Of a stretch of DNA of 64,000 bases, positions 25,554 to 34,597 are shown in pieces; positions within the stretch are counted from its first letter, which is position 1; the number at the start of each line of letters is the position of its first letter. A program made the translations under genes and the position numbers. The stretch lies in assembly GCF_002993325.1 (NCBI RefSeq), contig NZ_PVNO01000031.1, positions 186,001 through 250,000 on the forward strand. The letters run 5' to 3'. The notes beneath the pieces are model-generated. The model saw only the letters and a list, made by a program, of their open reading frames with translations, was not told the DNA's origin and did not search any database. This DNA is from Alteromonas gracilis. GTDB lineage: Bacteria; Pseudomonadota; Gammaproteobacteria; Enterobacterales; Alteromonadaceae.

Positions 25554-26969
25554 ATGGCGTCGCAGTTGCACCTTCATCCAGATAGACTCTTTTCCTCTAA
25601 TCCAGTGGAACGAGATATTGCAAGGACACTTTATAACGATGTGAAGGACTTACCTATCGTTAGTCCTCATGGTCATACAGACCCTGCTTGGTTTGCACTA
25701 AATGAGCCGTTCGCCAACCCAACTGATTTACTCATTAAACCTGATCATTATGTTTATAGAATGCTCTACAGCCAAGGCATTCGCTTAGACGAGCTAGGAA
25801 TTTGGCGAAAAGATGGAAGTTGCTCTGATGTTGATCCTCGAGAAGTGTGGCGAACCTTTGCTAAATACTTTTATTTATTTAAAGGAACGCCATCTAGCTT
25901 TTGGCTTAACTATGTATTTGTAAACACCTTTGGTATTGAGGTGAAATTAGATGAATCGACCGCTGACCATTATTACGACATTATAAATAATGCGCTAAAA
26001 CGTCCCGAATTCCTTCCAAGAGCATTATTCGAGCAATATAATATTGAAGTTATAGCGACGACTGAATGTGCAACCGATGAACTTTCTTACCACCAACAAA
26101 TTCTGGACTCAGGTTGGAAAGGTAAAGTAATCAGTGCATTTAGACCTGATGCCGTTATTGACCCTGAGCATGAAAAATTCGCAACAAAATTAGCAAAACT
26201 TAGTGCACTAACAGACTTAGATTGCACAGATTACGATAATTATCTAGCAGCACTGCGCCAACGACGTGCTTTCTTCAAAACGATGGGCGTTACCTCTACC
26301 GACCACGGCCATCCCACCGCAGCAACAGCTGACCTTTCTCACAGCGAGGCCAAAACGCTATTTGCCAAAGTACAAAGCAGTCACTTTACTGCCGATGAGG
26401 CTGAGCTTTTTAGGGCGCACATGCTTACCGTGATGGCTGAAATGTCTATTGAAGACGGTTTGGTTATGCAAATCCATCCCGGTGCTTACAGGAATCACAA
26501 CAAGTCTGTGTTTGAAGTATATGGTAGAGATAAAGGCGCGGATGTTCCTTCTCCCACTGAATATATTCAAGCCCTCAAACCTTTATTAGATAAGTTTGGC
26601 AACAATCCAAATTTAAACATTATCTTGTTCACCTTAGATGAAACTGTATACAGCAGAGAATTAGCGCCGCTCGCAGGGCATTATCCTTGCCTGAAGCTGG
26701 GGCCTTCATGGTGGTTTCACGATAGCCCTGAAGGGATGATTCGCTTCAGAAGACAAACCACAGAAACCGCTGGGTTTTACAATACGGTAGGGTTCAATGA
26801 CGATACCCGTGCGTTTTTATCTATTCCTGCTCGTCATGATCTTGCTCGTAGAATGGACTGTGTATATCTCGCGGAATTGGTAGCGCGTCACTATATCGAT
26901 ATGGATGAAGCCCATGGGCTTGCCAAAGACTTGGCATATAACTTGGCTAAACGTGCTTACAACTTATAG
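25554..26969 (+). CDS. uxaC: Glucuronate isomerase UxaC
   Basis: About 471 residues. UxaC isomerises D-glucuronate to D-fructuronate (and galacturonate to tagaturonate). Family features are the metal-binding SPHGHTDPAWFA near the N-terminus, LLIKPDHYVYRMLYSQG, AFRPDAVIDPEH, MQIHPGAYRNHNKS and the C-terminal LGPSWWFHDSPEGM. The ATG at 25554 (MASQLHLHPDRLF) has GGAG nine bases upstream and is preferred to 25539. First gene of the LacI-controlled uxaC-uxuB-thuA operon; uxuB starts nine bases after its stop. Confidence 0.95.
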   Translation: MASQLHLHPDRLFSSNPVERDIARTLYNDVKDLPIVSPHGHTDPAWFALNEPFANPTDLLIKPDHYVYRMLYSQGIRLDELGIWRKDGSCSDVDPREVWRTFAKYFYLFKGTPSSFWLNYVFVNTFGIEVKLDESTADHYYDIINNALKRPEFLPRALFEQYNIEVIATTECATDELSYHQQILDSGWKGKVISAFRPDAVIDPEHEKFATKLAKLSALTDLDCTDYDNYLAALRQRRAFFKTMGVTSTDHGHPTAATADLSHSEAKTLFAKVQSSHFTADEAELFRAHMLTVMAEMSIEDGLVMQIHPGAYRNHNKSVFEVYGRDKGADVPSPTEYIQALKPLLDKFGNNPNLNIILFTLDETVYSRELAPLAGHYPCLKLGPSWWFHDSPEGMIRFRRQTTETAGFYNTVGFNDDTRAFLSIPARHDLARRMDCVYLAELVARHYIDMDEAHGLAKDLAYNLAKRAYNL

Positions 26970-26978
26970 GTAGTGGTT

Positions 26979-28493
26979 ATGACAGTAACGAGGTTGGGTC
27001 GCGAAATAGTGAGTAAAAGCGACGAATTGTATCGTCCACAGACGCCAAATATTGGTATTGTCCATTTGGGAATTGGTGCATTTCATCGAGCGCATCAAGC
27101 GGTGTATACCGATACATATATGCGCAAGAGTGGCGATCATAACTGGTTTATCGCCGGCGTGTCGCTCAGAAGCGGGACCGTTGCTGAGCAACTCAATCCG
27201 CAAGATGGTTTTTATACGGTTAAAGTGAGTTCTGCACAAGGGCAAGAGCAGCAAATAGTACAATCGGTTGCAAAAGTGTTGGTTGCACCTGACGACCCGC
27301 AAGCGGTGCTTTCGTTAATGGCTTCGCCAACGTGTCACATCATCTCTTTAACGGTGACTGAAAAAGGTTACTGCCATGACCCATCAACGGGTAATTTAAA
27401 TGTGCAGCATCCCGATATTGTTTATGACTTGTCTAATTTAGATAAGCCGAAAACGGCAATCGGCTACTTGGTTAGTGCACTTAAAACAAGGTTTGAGGCG
27501 CACATCGACGCCCCAACCATTTTATGCTGTGACAATTTGCCGGAAAACGGCAATACGACAGCAAGGTTAGTGACGCAGTTTGCAACACGTATAAGCGACG
27601 AATTGGTGGCTTGGATCAACGAAAATGTAGCGTTCCCCAACACCATGGTTGATAGAATTGTGCCAGCGACTACGCCTAGCGATATTGATGAGTTAGCGGA
27701 TGAAGCGGGCTACAGAGACAGTGCAATGGTGAAAACCGAAGCATTTACGCAATGGGTAATTGAGGACAAATTTGCGGGTAAGCGCCCTCATTGGGAAGAC
27801 GCTGGGGCTACTATTGTAAGTAATGTAGACGTGTTTGAAAAAGCGAAGCTTCGTCTATTAAACGGTGCGCATTCATCGTTGGCGTATGCAGGGTTCTTAT
27901 CAGGCTATGAATTCGTTAGCGAAGTAATGGAAGATAAAGCCTTTGGACGATATTTAAATATTTTGATGTGTGATGAAATTGCCCCCACATTGACGCCACC
28001 TCCCGGGTTAGAACTTACAAGCTATACAGCAGATTTGTTAGCGCGCTTCACGAACCCTGCGCTGTTTCACAAAACCTATCAAATCGCGATGGATGGCTCC
28101 CAGAAGCTACCCCAACGCCTTTTTCATACTATTGAAGATAGACTGCAAAATGGCGAAAGCGCGGAGTGTCTGTGTTTCGCTGTGGCTTCATGGCTTCGCT
28201 ATACTATGGCTTTTGACGCCAAGGGCGATGCGATAGAGGTACAGGACCCGCTTGCTGATGTACTGTATGACGTTCAAAAGCGTGACTTTTACGACATTGA
28301 TAAATTAGTAAAAGGGTACTTGGGTCTCTCGCAAATCTTTCCCCAGACACTCTCGACGAATGACGTGTTTGAAGAGCGAGTTAAATACTGGTTGAGTTAC
28401 ATTTTAGCCAATGGTGTTCCCACCGCGTTAGATAGCTTGCTTCTAGAAGTTCAGGACTATTCCCCACAATTAAAGCAGCAGGCAGTACTATGA
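26979..28493 (+). CDS. uxuB: Fructuronate reductase UxuB (mannitol dehydrogenase family)
   Basis: About 504 residues of the polyol-specific long-chain dehydrogenase family, with the NAD-binding IVHLGIGAFHRAHQAVYTD near residue 25, CCDNLPENG, DRIVPATTP and the catalytic-lysine region KLRLLNGAHSSLAYAGFLSGYE. In this operon the reaction is NADH-dependent reduction of D-fructuronate to D-mannonate, which then feeds ManD. Other mannitol-dehydrogenase-family activities cannot be excluded by sequence alone. The start ATG at 26979 has AGG eight bases upstream; an in-frame GTG lies at 26973. The stop overlaps the start of the next gene by four bases. Confidence 0.92.
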   Translation: MTVTRLGREIVSKSDELYRPQTPNIGIVHLGIGAFHRAHQAVYTDTYMRKSGDHNWFIAGVSLRSGTVAEQLNPQDGFYTVKVSSAQGQEQQIVQSVAKVLVAPDDPQAVLSLMASPTCHIISLTVTEKGYCHDPSTGNLNVQHPDIVYDLSNLDKPKTAIGYLVSALKTRFEAHIDAPTILCCDNLPENGNTTARLVTQFATRISDELVAWINENVAFPNTMVDRIVPATTPSDIDELADEAGYRDSAMVKTEAFTQWVIEDKFAGKRPHWEDAGATIVSNVDVFEKAKLRLLNGAHSSLAYAGFLSGYEFVSEVMEDKAFGRYLNILMCDEIAPTLTPPPGLELTSYTADLLARFTNPALFHKTYQIAMDGSQKLPQRLFHTIEDRLQNGESAECLCFAVASWLRYTMAFDAKGDAIEVQDPLADVLYDVQKRDFYDIDKLVKGYLGLSQIFPQTLSTNDVFEERVKYWLSYILANGVPTALDSLLLEVQDYSPQLKQQAVL

Positions 28494-29287
28494 TAAATGT
28501 TACCGTATGGAATGAATGTCGGCACGAAAAAGAAGACGCTGACGTACAAGAGTGCTATCCCGAAACCATTGGCGGTTGCATTGTTGAGGGGCTTAAACCT
28601 TTCGGTTTTAACTTAACATCAGCAACATTAGACGACCCTGAACAAGGATGGCCACAAGAGAGAATCGACAATACGGATGTCGCCATTTGGTGGGGCCACC
28701 GATACCATGATGAGCTTGACGACAAGCTTATCGATAAGCTCCAACAGCGCGTATTAGAAGGGATGGGGCTCATTGTTTTACACTCCGGACATCACGCTAA
28801 ATTGTTTAAGCGCTTAATGGGAACAAGCTGCAATCTGAGCTGGCGAGAAGCCGAAGGGGGAGAACGTGAACGCGTATGGTGTCTGAAACCATCCCACCCG
28901 ATTGCCTATAACTTGCCGCCCCAAATTGAGTTGCCTCTGTCGGAAATGTATGGCGAACCTTTTGATATTCCAGACCCTGATGAACTGGTATTTACGTCTT
29001 GGTATCAAGGCGGGGAAATCCTAAGAAGTGGCTGCACGTTTACTCGGGGAAGAGGGAAAATATTCTTCTTTTCTCCGGGCCATGAAACCTTTCCCATATA
29101 TAGAAACCCTCACATCATTCAGGTGCTTGCCAATGCCATACAATGGTCAAACCAAGCCCATACCTCTGGATGGAATATGAAAAACTGGGGTAGACCGGTG
29201 CCTTTAGAAAAAGGCGCACCCAAACAGACGTATTTCAAAAAGCCGCGAAAACTGATGCTCGCGGAAAAGGCCGCACAGAAGAAATAA
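28490..29287 (+). CDS. ThuA-like domain protein
   Basis: 265 residues with the ThuA fold, a glutamine-amidotransferase-like domain: NVTVWNECRHEKED at the start, VAIWWGHRYHDEL, GMGLIVLHSGHHAKLFKRLMG, and GRGKIFFFSPGHETFPIY with a conserved His near the end. ThuA proteins are linked genetically to disaccharide and glycoside use (trehalose utilisation in rhizobia), often beside Gfo/Idh oxidoreductases, but their reaction is not settled. The start overlaps the uxuB stop (ATGA), so it is translationally coupled to the hexuronate operon. A strong bidirectional terminator follows. Confidence 0.85.
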   Translation: MINVTVWNECRHEKEDADVQECYPETIGGCIVEGLKPFGFNLTSATLDDPEQGWPQERIDNTDVAIWWGHRYHDELDDKLIDKLQQRVLEGMGLIVLHSGHHAKLFKRLMGTSCNLSWREAEGGERERVWCLKPSHPIAYNLPPQIELPLSEMYGEPFDIPDPDELVFTSWYQGGEILRSGCTFTRGRGKIFFFSPGHETFPIYRNPHIIQVLANAIQWSNQAHTSGWNMKNWGRPVPLEKGAPKQTYFKKPRKLMLAEKAAQKK

Positions 29288-29290
29288 GTT

Positions 29291-29315
29291 AAAAAAGGGC
29301 TAAACGCCCTTTTTT
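29291..29315. terminator. Bidirectional terminator between ThuA and Gfo/Idh genes
   Basis: AAAAAAGGGC-TAAAC-GCCCTTTTTT: perfect 10-bp stem with T-run on either strand, placed between the convergent genes ending at 29287 and 29358. Confidence 0.9.
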
Positions 29316-29357
29316 AATGAATGCAATACTGCTGTTGTTGCGCGATCTTAAAGGAAC

Positions 29358-30347
29358 TCAACACGCTACCGGTGCCCCACTTTTGCTGGCAGAGAGTTTG
29401 ATAGCGTCCCACAATTTTGCCATGTGCAATCCTTGTTCGATATCTGAAGGGTTTTGTATATTGCCGTCCTTTGTTTGTAAGAAAACATTCATCAAATTAT
29501 TTGCTGATTCCTGCTCTTTGCGCTCAATGTTGCCGTCTCTATCTTCAATCTCAATCCAGCGCCCCCACGCGCAGACTCTTACGACATAGTCAGTGAAAAA
29601 GCACTCTATTCGAGATGTACATCGAATACTTTTGCCGCACGCGTGCATAGAGAAAAGCATCCCGTCTGCCAATTCTCCTATTACCGTTGTAACAATGTCC
29701 ACAGGAAAGTTATGGTTATTCATTTTTGCACTGACACTGGCAAAAGGCTGAGAGCATAGCATTGATGTGGTGTTCATCATGTGCGCACCCGTGTCAAACA
29801 TAAAGCCACCACCTGAGATTTCAGGCACTTGCTTCCAATGGCCAGTGTAAGTGTCTGCCCAGTCTTCCCAGATGGCAGCATTGATACTCATTAAGTCGCC
29901 ATAGCGCTTTGTGGCAATATCTTCTTTTAATTGATGAACAAGAGGAGACAACCCACCTTGATAGGCCACAACCAGTTGTTTGCCACTGGCCTGCTGTGCT
30001 GATTGGAGTGCCTTTGCTTCATCAACGGTCGTTACCATGGGTTTTTCAAGTAATACGTCTAAGTTCAACTCTAAGGCAGCTAACGCTTGGTTTGCGTGAA
30101 CAGCATGCGGAGTACAGATATAGACGGCATCTAGTGTACTACCTTGTTCACTTAAAAGGGTTTGCCAGTCTTGATATGCGTGCACCTCCTTTCGGCCGTG
30201 AGCGCTAAGAATTGCTTTAACATGCTGCAATGCCCCCTCGCTTGGATCGCAAACACAAACAATGTCGATATCAGTGCGCTGAGACCATGTGTCGATATAT
30301 TGAGATGATTTTTTGCCGCAACCAATAACGCCAAGTTTTAACTTCAT
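29358..30347 (-). CDS. Gfo/Idh/MocA-family oxidoreductase
   Basis: About 329 residues: N-terminal Rossmann fold (KLGVIGCGKKSSQYIDTW; VCVCDPSEGALQHV), the characteristic DAVYICTPHAVHANQALAALELNLDVLLEKPM with the catalytic Lys of EKP, then a C-terminal alpha/beta domain (GGGFMFDTGAHMMNTTSML with the active-site Asp and His). NAD(P)-dependent dehydrogenation or redox rearrangement of a sugar or sugar acid; substrate not readable. The ATG at 30347 has GGGGA upstream and is preferred to a TTG at 30368. It is divergent from the GPH symporter across the operator at 30463-30478, so it belongs to the same hexuronate regulon. An inositol dehydrogenase (IolG) role is possible in principle but not supported by location. 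Confidence 0.88.
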   Translation of the reverse strand: MKLKLGVIGCGKKSSQYIDTWSQRTDIDIVCVCDPSEGALQHVKAILSAHGRKEVHAYQDWQTLLSEQGSTLDAVYICTPHAVHANQALAALELNLDVLLEKPMVTTVDEAKALQSAQQASGKQLVVAYQGGLSPLVHQLKEDIATKRYGDLMSINAAIWEDWADTYTGHWKQVPEISGGGFMFDTGAHMMNTTSMLCSQPFASVSAKMNNHNFPVDIVTTVIGELADGMLFSMHACGKSIRCTSRIECFFTDYVVRVCAWGRWIEIEDRDGNIERKEQESANNLMNVFLQTKDGNIQNPSDIEQGLHMAKLWDAIKLSASKSGAPVAC

Positions 30348-30462
30348 GGTATCCCCACATATAAACAAAAGTTATTTTAAAATGGTGTGAAATAATCAAA
30401 AGCATTTACAATGATCGTGACCTTTTCACCTACTGTTAACCTGATTTACATTAAATTCTATA

Positions 30463-30478
30463 TTGACACCGGTGTCAA
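30463..30478. promoter_or_regulatory. LacI-type operator, second copy
   Basis: TTGACACCGGTGTCAA, a perfect 16-bp palindrome identical to the core of the palindrome at 25399-25438. It sits between the divergent Gfo/Idh and GPH symporter genes, so both are probably controlled by the LacI regulator at 24213-25241. Confidence 0.75.
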
Positions 30479-30540
30479 GAGCGTATTATTCTGTGTTAAA
30501 TCAGTGTTAAAATGTTAGCTGCAAAGGTGGGAGTTCATCA

Positions 30541-32067
30541 GTGAATGACGTAGAAAAAAGAAAGCAGCCAGGTTGGAAAAACATTATTGCGTGGGGCTCG
30601 GGAGACATATTTGGAAGCGGCTCTGGCACCATAATTGGATTGTGGATGCTCTATTTTTTCACCCAAGTTGCAGGCTTATCGCCCGTTGAAGCAGGATTGA
30701 TCTTTGCTATTGGTAAGTTATGGGACGCCATTACCGATCCTATCGTTGCGTATATCACTGATAATATCCGAACTCGATTTGGACGCAGAAAAGTGTTTTT
30801 TCTTTTTGGCGCACCGTTTCTTATCGTGTTTGGTCTCATGTTCGTCTCTGGATTTGGGTTTGCTTATTACCTTGCCACTTACCTTTTATTCAACACCATG
30901 TTTACAGTAGTGATGACCCCTTACTGCACACTTCCTAACGAGATGACAGACGATTATGAAATTCGAACTAAGATGGGAAGTTGCCGCCTGACATTTGGGC
31001 AAATAACTGCATTTGTTGTAACCCTAGTCCCTGGGCTAATCATGTCCAATGTTGAAGATGAAGCCCAAGCCTTTATTTACATTGGTTTTTTGTTCGGTTT
31101 TATTTTTACCTTACCTTGGTACTTTATTTACAAATACACGTGGGAAATCGAACCTTCGAGGCTCCCTCCTCAGAAAGAGGTCTCATCTATAAAAGAAACC
31201 CTCGTTGATTTGTATAAGGAAATGGCAAGCACGCTACAAATAAAAACATTCCGAATTCATCTGATGATGTATATCGGCGGTTCAGTAGCATTAGACATTT
31301 TTGGCGCGCTCTTTCTTCACTATATTACATTTAACCTCAATCTATCTGCGGGTGAAGGTGGGCAAATCTTAAGTGTGATGACCTTTATGCAGTTTTTTGG
31401 TGTGCTTACCTTTACGTGGTTCGCGCTAAAAATGGGGAATGCTAACGCCTATAAAATAGCGTTAGGCCTTATGTTTGTTAGCCTCGCCTTTTTCGCTATC
31501 CTACCCAACGTCGCGCTCGATGTGAGCGAAGCGGTTTTCATTGGCGCCGTTCTTATCGGCCTCGCGCGAGGCGGTATCTACCTTATTCCTTGGGTGATCT
31601 TTAACTCTATCCCGGATGTGGATGAAATCCTTACAGGGCGACGTAGAGCGGGAATTTTCTCTGGTGTAATGACTCTTGGGCGGAAAATATGTCAGGCCTC
31701 TGCAATGTTGATTGCGAGTATTGGCTTGCAATGTGTCGGCTTTGAATCTGGAGCTAAAGTGCAGACAAGTGAGACTATTTCAGGGGTCTATTGGCTGTTT
31801 TTGATAGGGCCAACCTGTCTAGCGACTATTGCGTTATTTGGCGCAACGCTCTTTCAGCTAACGAAGCAAAACCACAAAATACTTATTAATGAAGTCAGTC
31901 GTTTGCGTAATGGTGGTGCAAAGCAGGATGCGTTACCCCATGTTGTTACCGTGGTTGAGGATTTAACGGGCTGGGAATACAAGTACATGTGGGGTGATAA
32001 AAAAAAGAAAAATAAAACCTATCTACTCCACAGTGGTAGCAGCGATAAAACTATCGTAGAACGTTGA
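30541..32067 (+). CDS. GPH-family sugar:cation symporter (hexuronide transporter)
   Basis: 508 residues, about twelve TM segments, of the glycoside-pentoside-hexuronide family: SGDIFGSGSGTIIGLWMLYFFTQVAGL in TM1, KLWDAITDPIVAYITDNIRTRFGRRKVFFLFGAPF (the GPH form of motif A), MTPYCTLPNEMTDDYEIRTKM. It imports a uronide or other glycoside with Na+ or H+; glucuronides fit the surrounding uxaC-uxuB genes (inference). The C-terminus adds a hydrophilic tail of about 60 residues ending in a Lys-rich KKKKNK stretch. The start is GTG at 30541 with GGGAG upstream. Controlled by the operator at 30463-30478. Confidence 0.9.
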   Translation: MNDVEKRKQPGWKNIIAWGSGDIFGSGSGTIIGLWMLYFFTQVAGLSPVEAGLIFAIGKLWDAITDPIVAYITDNIRTRFGRRKVFFLFGAPFLIVFGLMFVSGFGFAYYLATYLLFNTMFTVVMTPYCTLPNEMTDDYEIRTKMGSCRLTFGQITAFVVTLVPGLIMSNVEDEAQAFIYIGFLFGFIFTLPWYFIYKYTWEIEPSRLPPQKEVSSIKETLVDLYKEMASTLQIKTFRIHLMMYIGGSVALDIFGALFLHYITFNLNLSAGEGGQILSVMTFMQFFGVLTFTWFALKMGNANAYKIALGLMFVSLAFFAILPNVALDVSEAVFIGAVLIGLARGGIYLIPWVIFNSIPDVDEILTGRRRAGIFSGVMTLGRKICQASAMLIASIGLQCVGFESGAKVQTSETISGVYWLFLIGPTCLATIALFGATLFQLTKQNHKILINEVSRLRNGGAKQDALPHVVTVVEDLTGWEYKYMWGDKKKKNKTYLLHSGSSDKTIVER

Positions 32068-32080
32068 GGCTAAGTAATTT

Positions 32081-32106
32081 AGCCAAGTGACGTAAATCAC
32101 TTGGCT
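32081..32106. terminator. Hairpin between convergent GPH symporter and purD
   Basis: AGCCAAGTGA-CGTAAA-TCACTTGGCT, a perfect 10-bp stem in the 57-bp gap between genes ending at 32067 and 32125. T-tracts are short on both sides, so it is a likely but modest bidirectional terminator. Confidence 0.65.
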
Positions 32107-32124
32107 TAATATCACTATTCTCTA

Positions 32125-33414
32125 TTACGCTTGAGACTCTCTAGAGATAGCACGATGCGCAATATCAGTACGGTAGTACACATCTTTAAACTGAATGGTT
32201 TTTAGCAGTTCGTAGGCTTTTTGCTGTGCTTCGGTCACGTTGTTACCTAACGCTGTTGCACAAAGCACGCGGCCACCTGCTGTCACTACATCGCCATCTT
32301 GAAGGGCGGTACCAGCGTGGAAAACCTTACCGTCTAGCTTAGCGGCTTCTTCGAAACCAGTAATCACATCGCCTTTGTCATAGCTGCCAGGATAGCCGCC
32401 AGCTGCAAGCACAACACCTACCGATGCGCGCTCGTCAAACTCAATGGTTTTGCCTGCAAGCTCACCTTTACACGCCGCTTGGCAAAGTGGAACCAAGTCT
32501 GATTTTAAGCGAAGCATGATAGGCTGAGTTTCTGGGTCGCCAAAGCGGCAGTTGTACTCAATGACCTTTGGTGTGCCGTCAGCCATAATCATTAGGCCAG
32601 CATATAAAAAGCCAACATAGTCGTTACCTTCAGCGGCCATGCCATCAACCGTTGGCATGATCACTTCTTGCATAATACGGTCGTGGATTTCTGGTGTTAC
32701 GACCGGAGCCGGTGAATAAGCCCCCATACCACCCGTGTTTGGGCCTTTGTCGCCGTCGGCCGCACGCTTGTGGTCTTGGCTGGTGGCAAAAGGCAGTACG
32801 TTCTTACCGTCTACCATAACAATAAACGACGCTTCTTCACCGTCTAGGAACTCTTCAATAACTACGCGGCTGCCCGCTTCGCCAAACGCGTTGCCCGCTA
32901 GCATATCGCGAATAGCTTCTTCAGCCTCTTCAAGGGTCATCGCAACGATAACGCCTTTACCGGCAGCTAGACCGTCAGCTTTTACTACGATAGGCGCGCC
33001 TTTCTCACGAACATAGGCAATAGCTGGGTCAATTTCCGTGAAGTTTTGGTACTCAGCCGTAGGAATTTCGTGGCGAGCCAAGAAGTCTTTAGTGAACGCT
33101 TTCGAACCCTCAAGCTGCGCCGCAGCTTGAGTGGGACCAAATATCATTAAACCCGCATTAGTGAACGCATCTACTACACCTGCAACTAGCGGCGCTTCTG
33201 GACCTACAATAGTAAGCGCAACATCATTACCTTGAGCAAAAGAAACTAAGCCGGCGATGTCGTTTACATCAATTGCTACGTTCTCAAGCTTATGCTCTAT
33301 AGCGGTACCGGCATTGCCAGGTGCTACATATACTGTTGAAACATCAGAAGACTGCGCTGCTTTAAACGCTAACGCGTGTTCGCGGCCACCGCCGCCAATT
33401 ACAAGTACGTTCAT
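32125..33414 (-). CDS. purD: Phosphoribosylamine-glycine ligase PurD
   Basis: 429-residue GAR synthetase, second step of de novo purine synthesis. ATP-grasp enzyme with the N-terminal MNVLVIGGGGREHALAFKAAQS, the ATP-grasp core VVKADGLAAGKGVIVA and EEFLDGEEASFIVMVDG, the PurD signature RFGDPETQP, and a full C-terminal domain ending YRTDIAHRAI. Length is normal for the family. Last gene of the purH - methyltransferase - purD series on the minus strand, 27 bp after the methyltransferase gene. Confidence 0.98.
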   Translation of the reverse strand: MNVLVIGGGGREHALAFKAAQSSDVSTVYVAPGNAGTAIEHKLENVAIDVNDIAGLVSFAQGNDVALTIVGPEAPLVAGVVDAFTNAGLMIFGPTQAAAQLEGSKAFTKDFLARHEIPTAEYQNFTEIDPAIAYVREKGAPIVVKADGLAAGKGVIVAMTLEEAEEAIRDMLAGNAFGEAGSRVVIEEFLDGEEASFIVMVDGKNVLPFATSQDHKRAADGDKGPNTGGMGAYSPAPVVTPEIHDRIMQEVIMPTVDGMAAEGNDYVGFLYAGLMIMADGTPKVIEYNCRFGDPETQPIMLRLKSDLVPLCQAACKGELAGKTIEFDERASVGVVLAAGGYPGSYDKGDVITGFEEAAKLDGKVFHAGTALQDGDVVTAGGRVLCATALGNNVTEAQQKAYELLKTIQFKDVYYRTDIAHRAISRESQA

Positions 33415-33441
33415 TAACTGTTCCGTTTTGAGTGTTTAATT

Positions 33442-34257
33442 TTATGATTTTGGTTTTGTGAATTTTAGCGTCATGCGATTGCTCTCGCCAATCGCCATGT
33501 ATTTTTCTCTGTCTTGATCGTCTAGCGCCAAACTTGGAGGTAGCGTCCACACACCTTTCGGGTGGTCTGCCGTGTCCATTGGGTTCGCGTTTATATCACT
33601 ACTCGCTTCAAGGACAAAACCTGCTTTTTCTGCTGCTGCTACAACATAAGAACGCTTCATGTAGCCACTTTTCTTCATCGCTGCATCGTCTGCACTTTCA
33701 GGTAGCTCATGTTCCACTACGCCCAGTACGCCACCTGGCTTAAGTGCTTTAAAGAAAGCGCCAAACGCGTTGTCGATGCCTTCGTCACCGTGGCGCATAT
33801 ACCAGTTGTGTACGTTGCGAAAGGTTAGCACCATATCAGCACTGCTAGCTTCGCCAATATTTAACGCTTTGATTGGGTCAAATGCCGTAAGCTCAGCACC
33901 TTCATATTTCATGCCCGGCTTCATTTGTTCTTTGAAACCTTCAACCGACTTTTTGTAGTAGCCGCTGGTTTCTTCATCAACATAGAAATGCGCAGCAACG
34001 TATTTGCCGTTTTCTTTTACCACCGAGTAAAGAATGTCGGCATACCAGCCGCCGCCTGGTGAAATTTCAACAACAGTCATGTCTGGCTTTAGGCCAAAAA
34101 AGCGTAAAGTTTGTTGCGGGTTGCGGTATTCGTCGCGCACTTTGGCTTTATCAGAACGGATATCGCTCATGGCGGCGTCTGAGATAGCATCAGCACTAGC
34201 ATAAGTTGCTGTTACACCGAGTGTTGCGGCTAACACAAGTTGGGCTAACTTTTTCAT
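33442..34257 (-). CDS. Signal-peptide-bearing class I methyltransferase-like protein
   Basis: 271 residues from the ATG at 34257, which has an excellent AAGGA site; the frame is open to 34347 but those residues look spurious. The protein starts MKKLAQLVLAATLGVTATYASA, a clear Sec signal peptide. The mature part resembles the small-molecule SAM-dependent methyltransferase fold: VVEISPGGGWYADIL (motif I-like), DMVLTFRNVHNWY (motif II region), ALKPGGVLGVVEHELP (post-II). Methyl donor supply outside the cytoplasm is unclear, so the export signal is odd. It lies between purH and purD, 27 bp before purD, but has no obvious purine role. Confidence 0.8.
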   Translation of the reverse strand: MKKLAQLVLAATLGVTATYASADAISDAAMSDIRSDKAKVRDEYRNPQQTLRFFGLKPDMTVVEISPGGGWYADILYSVVKENGKYVAAHFYVDEETSGYYKKSVEGFKEQMKPGMKYEGAELTAFDPIKALNIGEASSADMVLTFRNVHNWYMRHGDEGIDNAFGAFFKALKPGGVLGVVEHELPESADDAAMKKSGYMKRSYVVAAAEKAGFVLEASSDINANPMDTADHPKGVWTLPPSLALDDQDREKYMAIGESNRMTLKFTKPKS

Positions 34258-34285
34258 TCTTATTTCCTTTTTCTGTCGAGGGTAA

Positions 34286-34304
34286 TTATCTATGCGGACT
34301 GGAA
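34286..34304. repeat. Solo end of the 263-bp MITE-like repeat
   Basis: TTATCTATGCGGACTGGAA, matching the element's right terminal repeat apart from the last bases and one internal change. No second end is visible nearby. It lies about 30 bp upstream of the methyltransferase start codon. Confidence 0.55.
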
Positions 34305-34498
34305 TAACATAACATTTATTAGTAACACTATTACTACAAATTACCACAGGTCAGATCAAGCCTATCACCAAACCCTAATTTGCACTTACGACTTAGCAGA
34401 ATAATTCCTAACTATTTCGTTTAGCTTAAGTGTCACTTTAGCCATGCAAATGAGATAGAACATGCGTAATAAAAAAGGGATTAAAGGAAAACAACAAA

Positions 34499-34535
34499 CA
34501 CGCAATAAAGTAGCAAAATGCCACTTTACTGCGTG
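34499..34535 (-). terminator. Likely purH terminator
   Basis: A 16-bp imperfect stem (CACGCAATAAAGTAGC on one side, with two G-U type mismatches on the other) around a short AAAAT loop, followed on the minus strand by TTTGTTGTTTTCC. Lies 63 bp after the purH stop. Confidence 0.6.
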
Positions 34536-34597
34536 GTTAACTTAGCTGTTGGTTTCCCTCACTAAGCCTGCTCTATAAGTTGTTGTGCAAATACTTA

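Noticed and set aside
29358..30347. Gfo/Idh gene as the missing inositol dehydrogenase IolG
   Set aside because: It lies in the LacI-controlled hexuronate cluster, 14 kb from the iol genes, and sequence alone does not show substrate.
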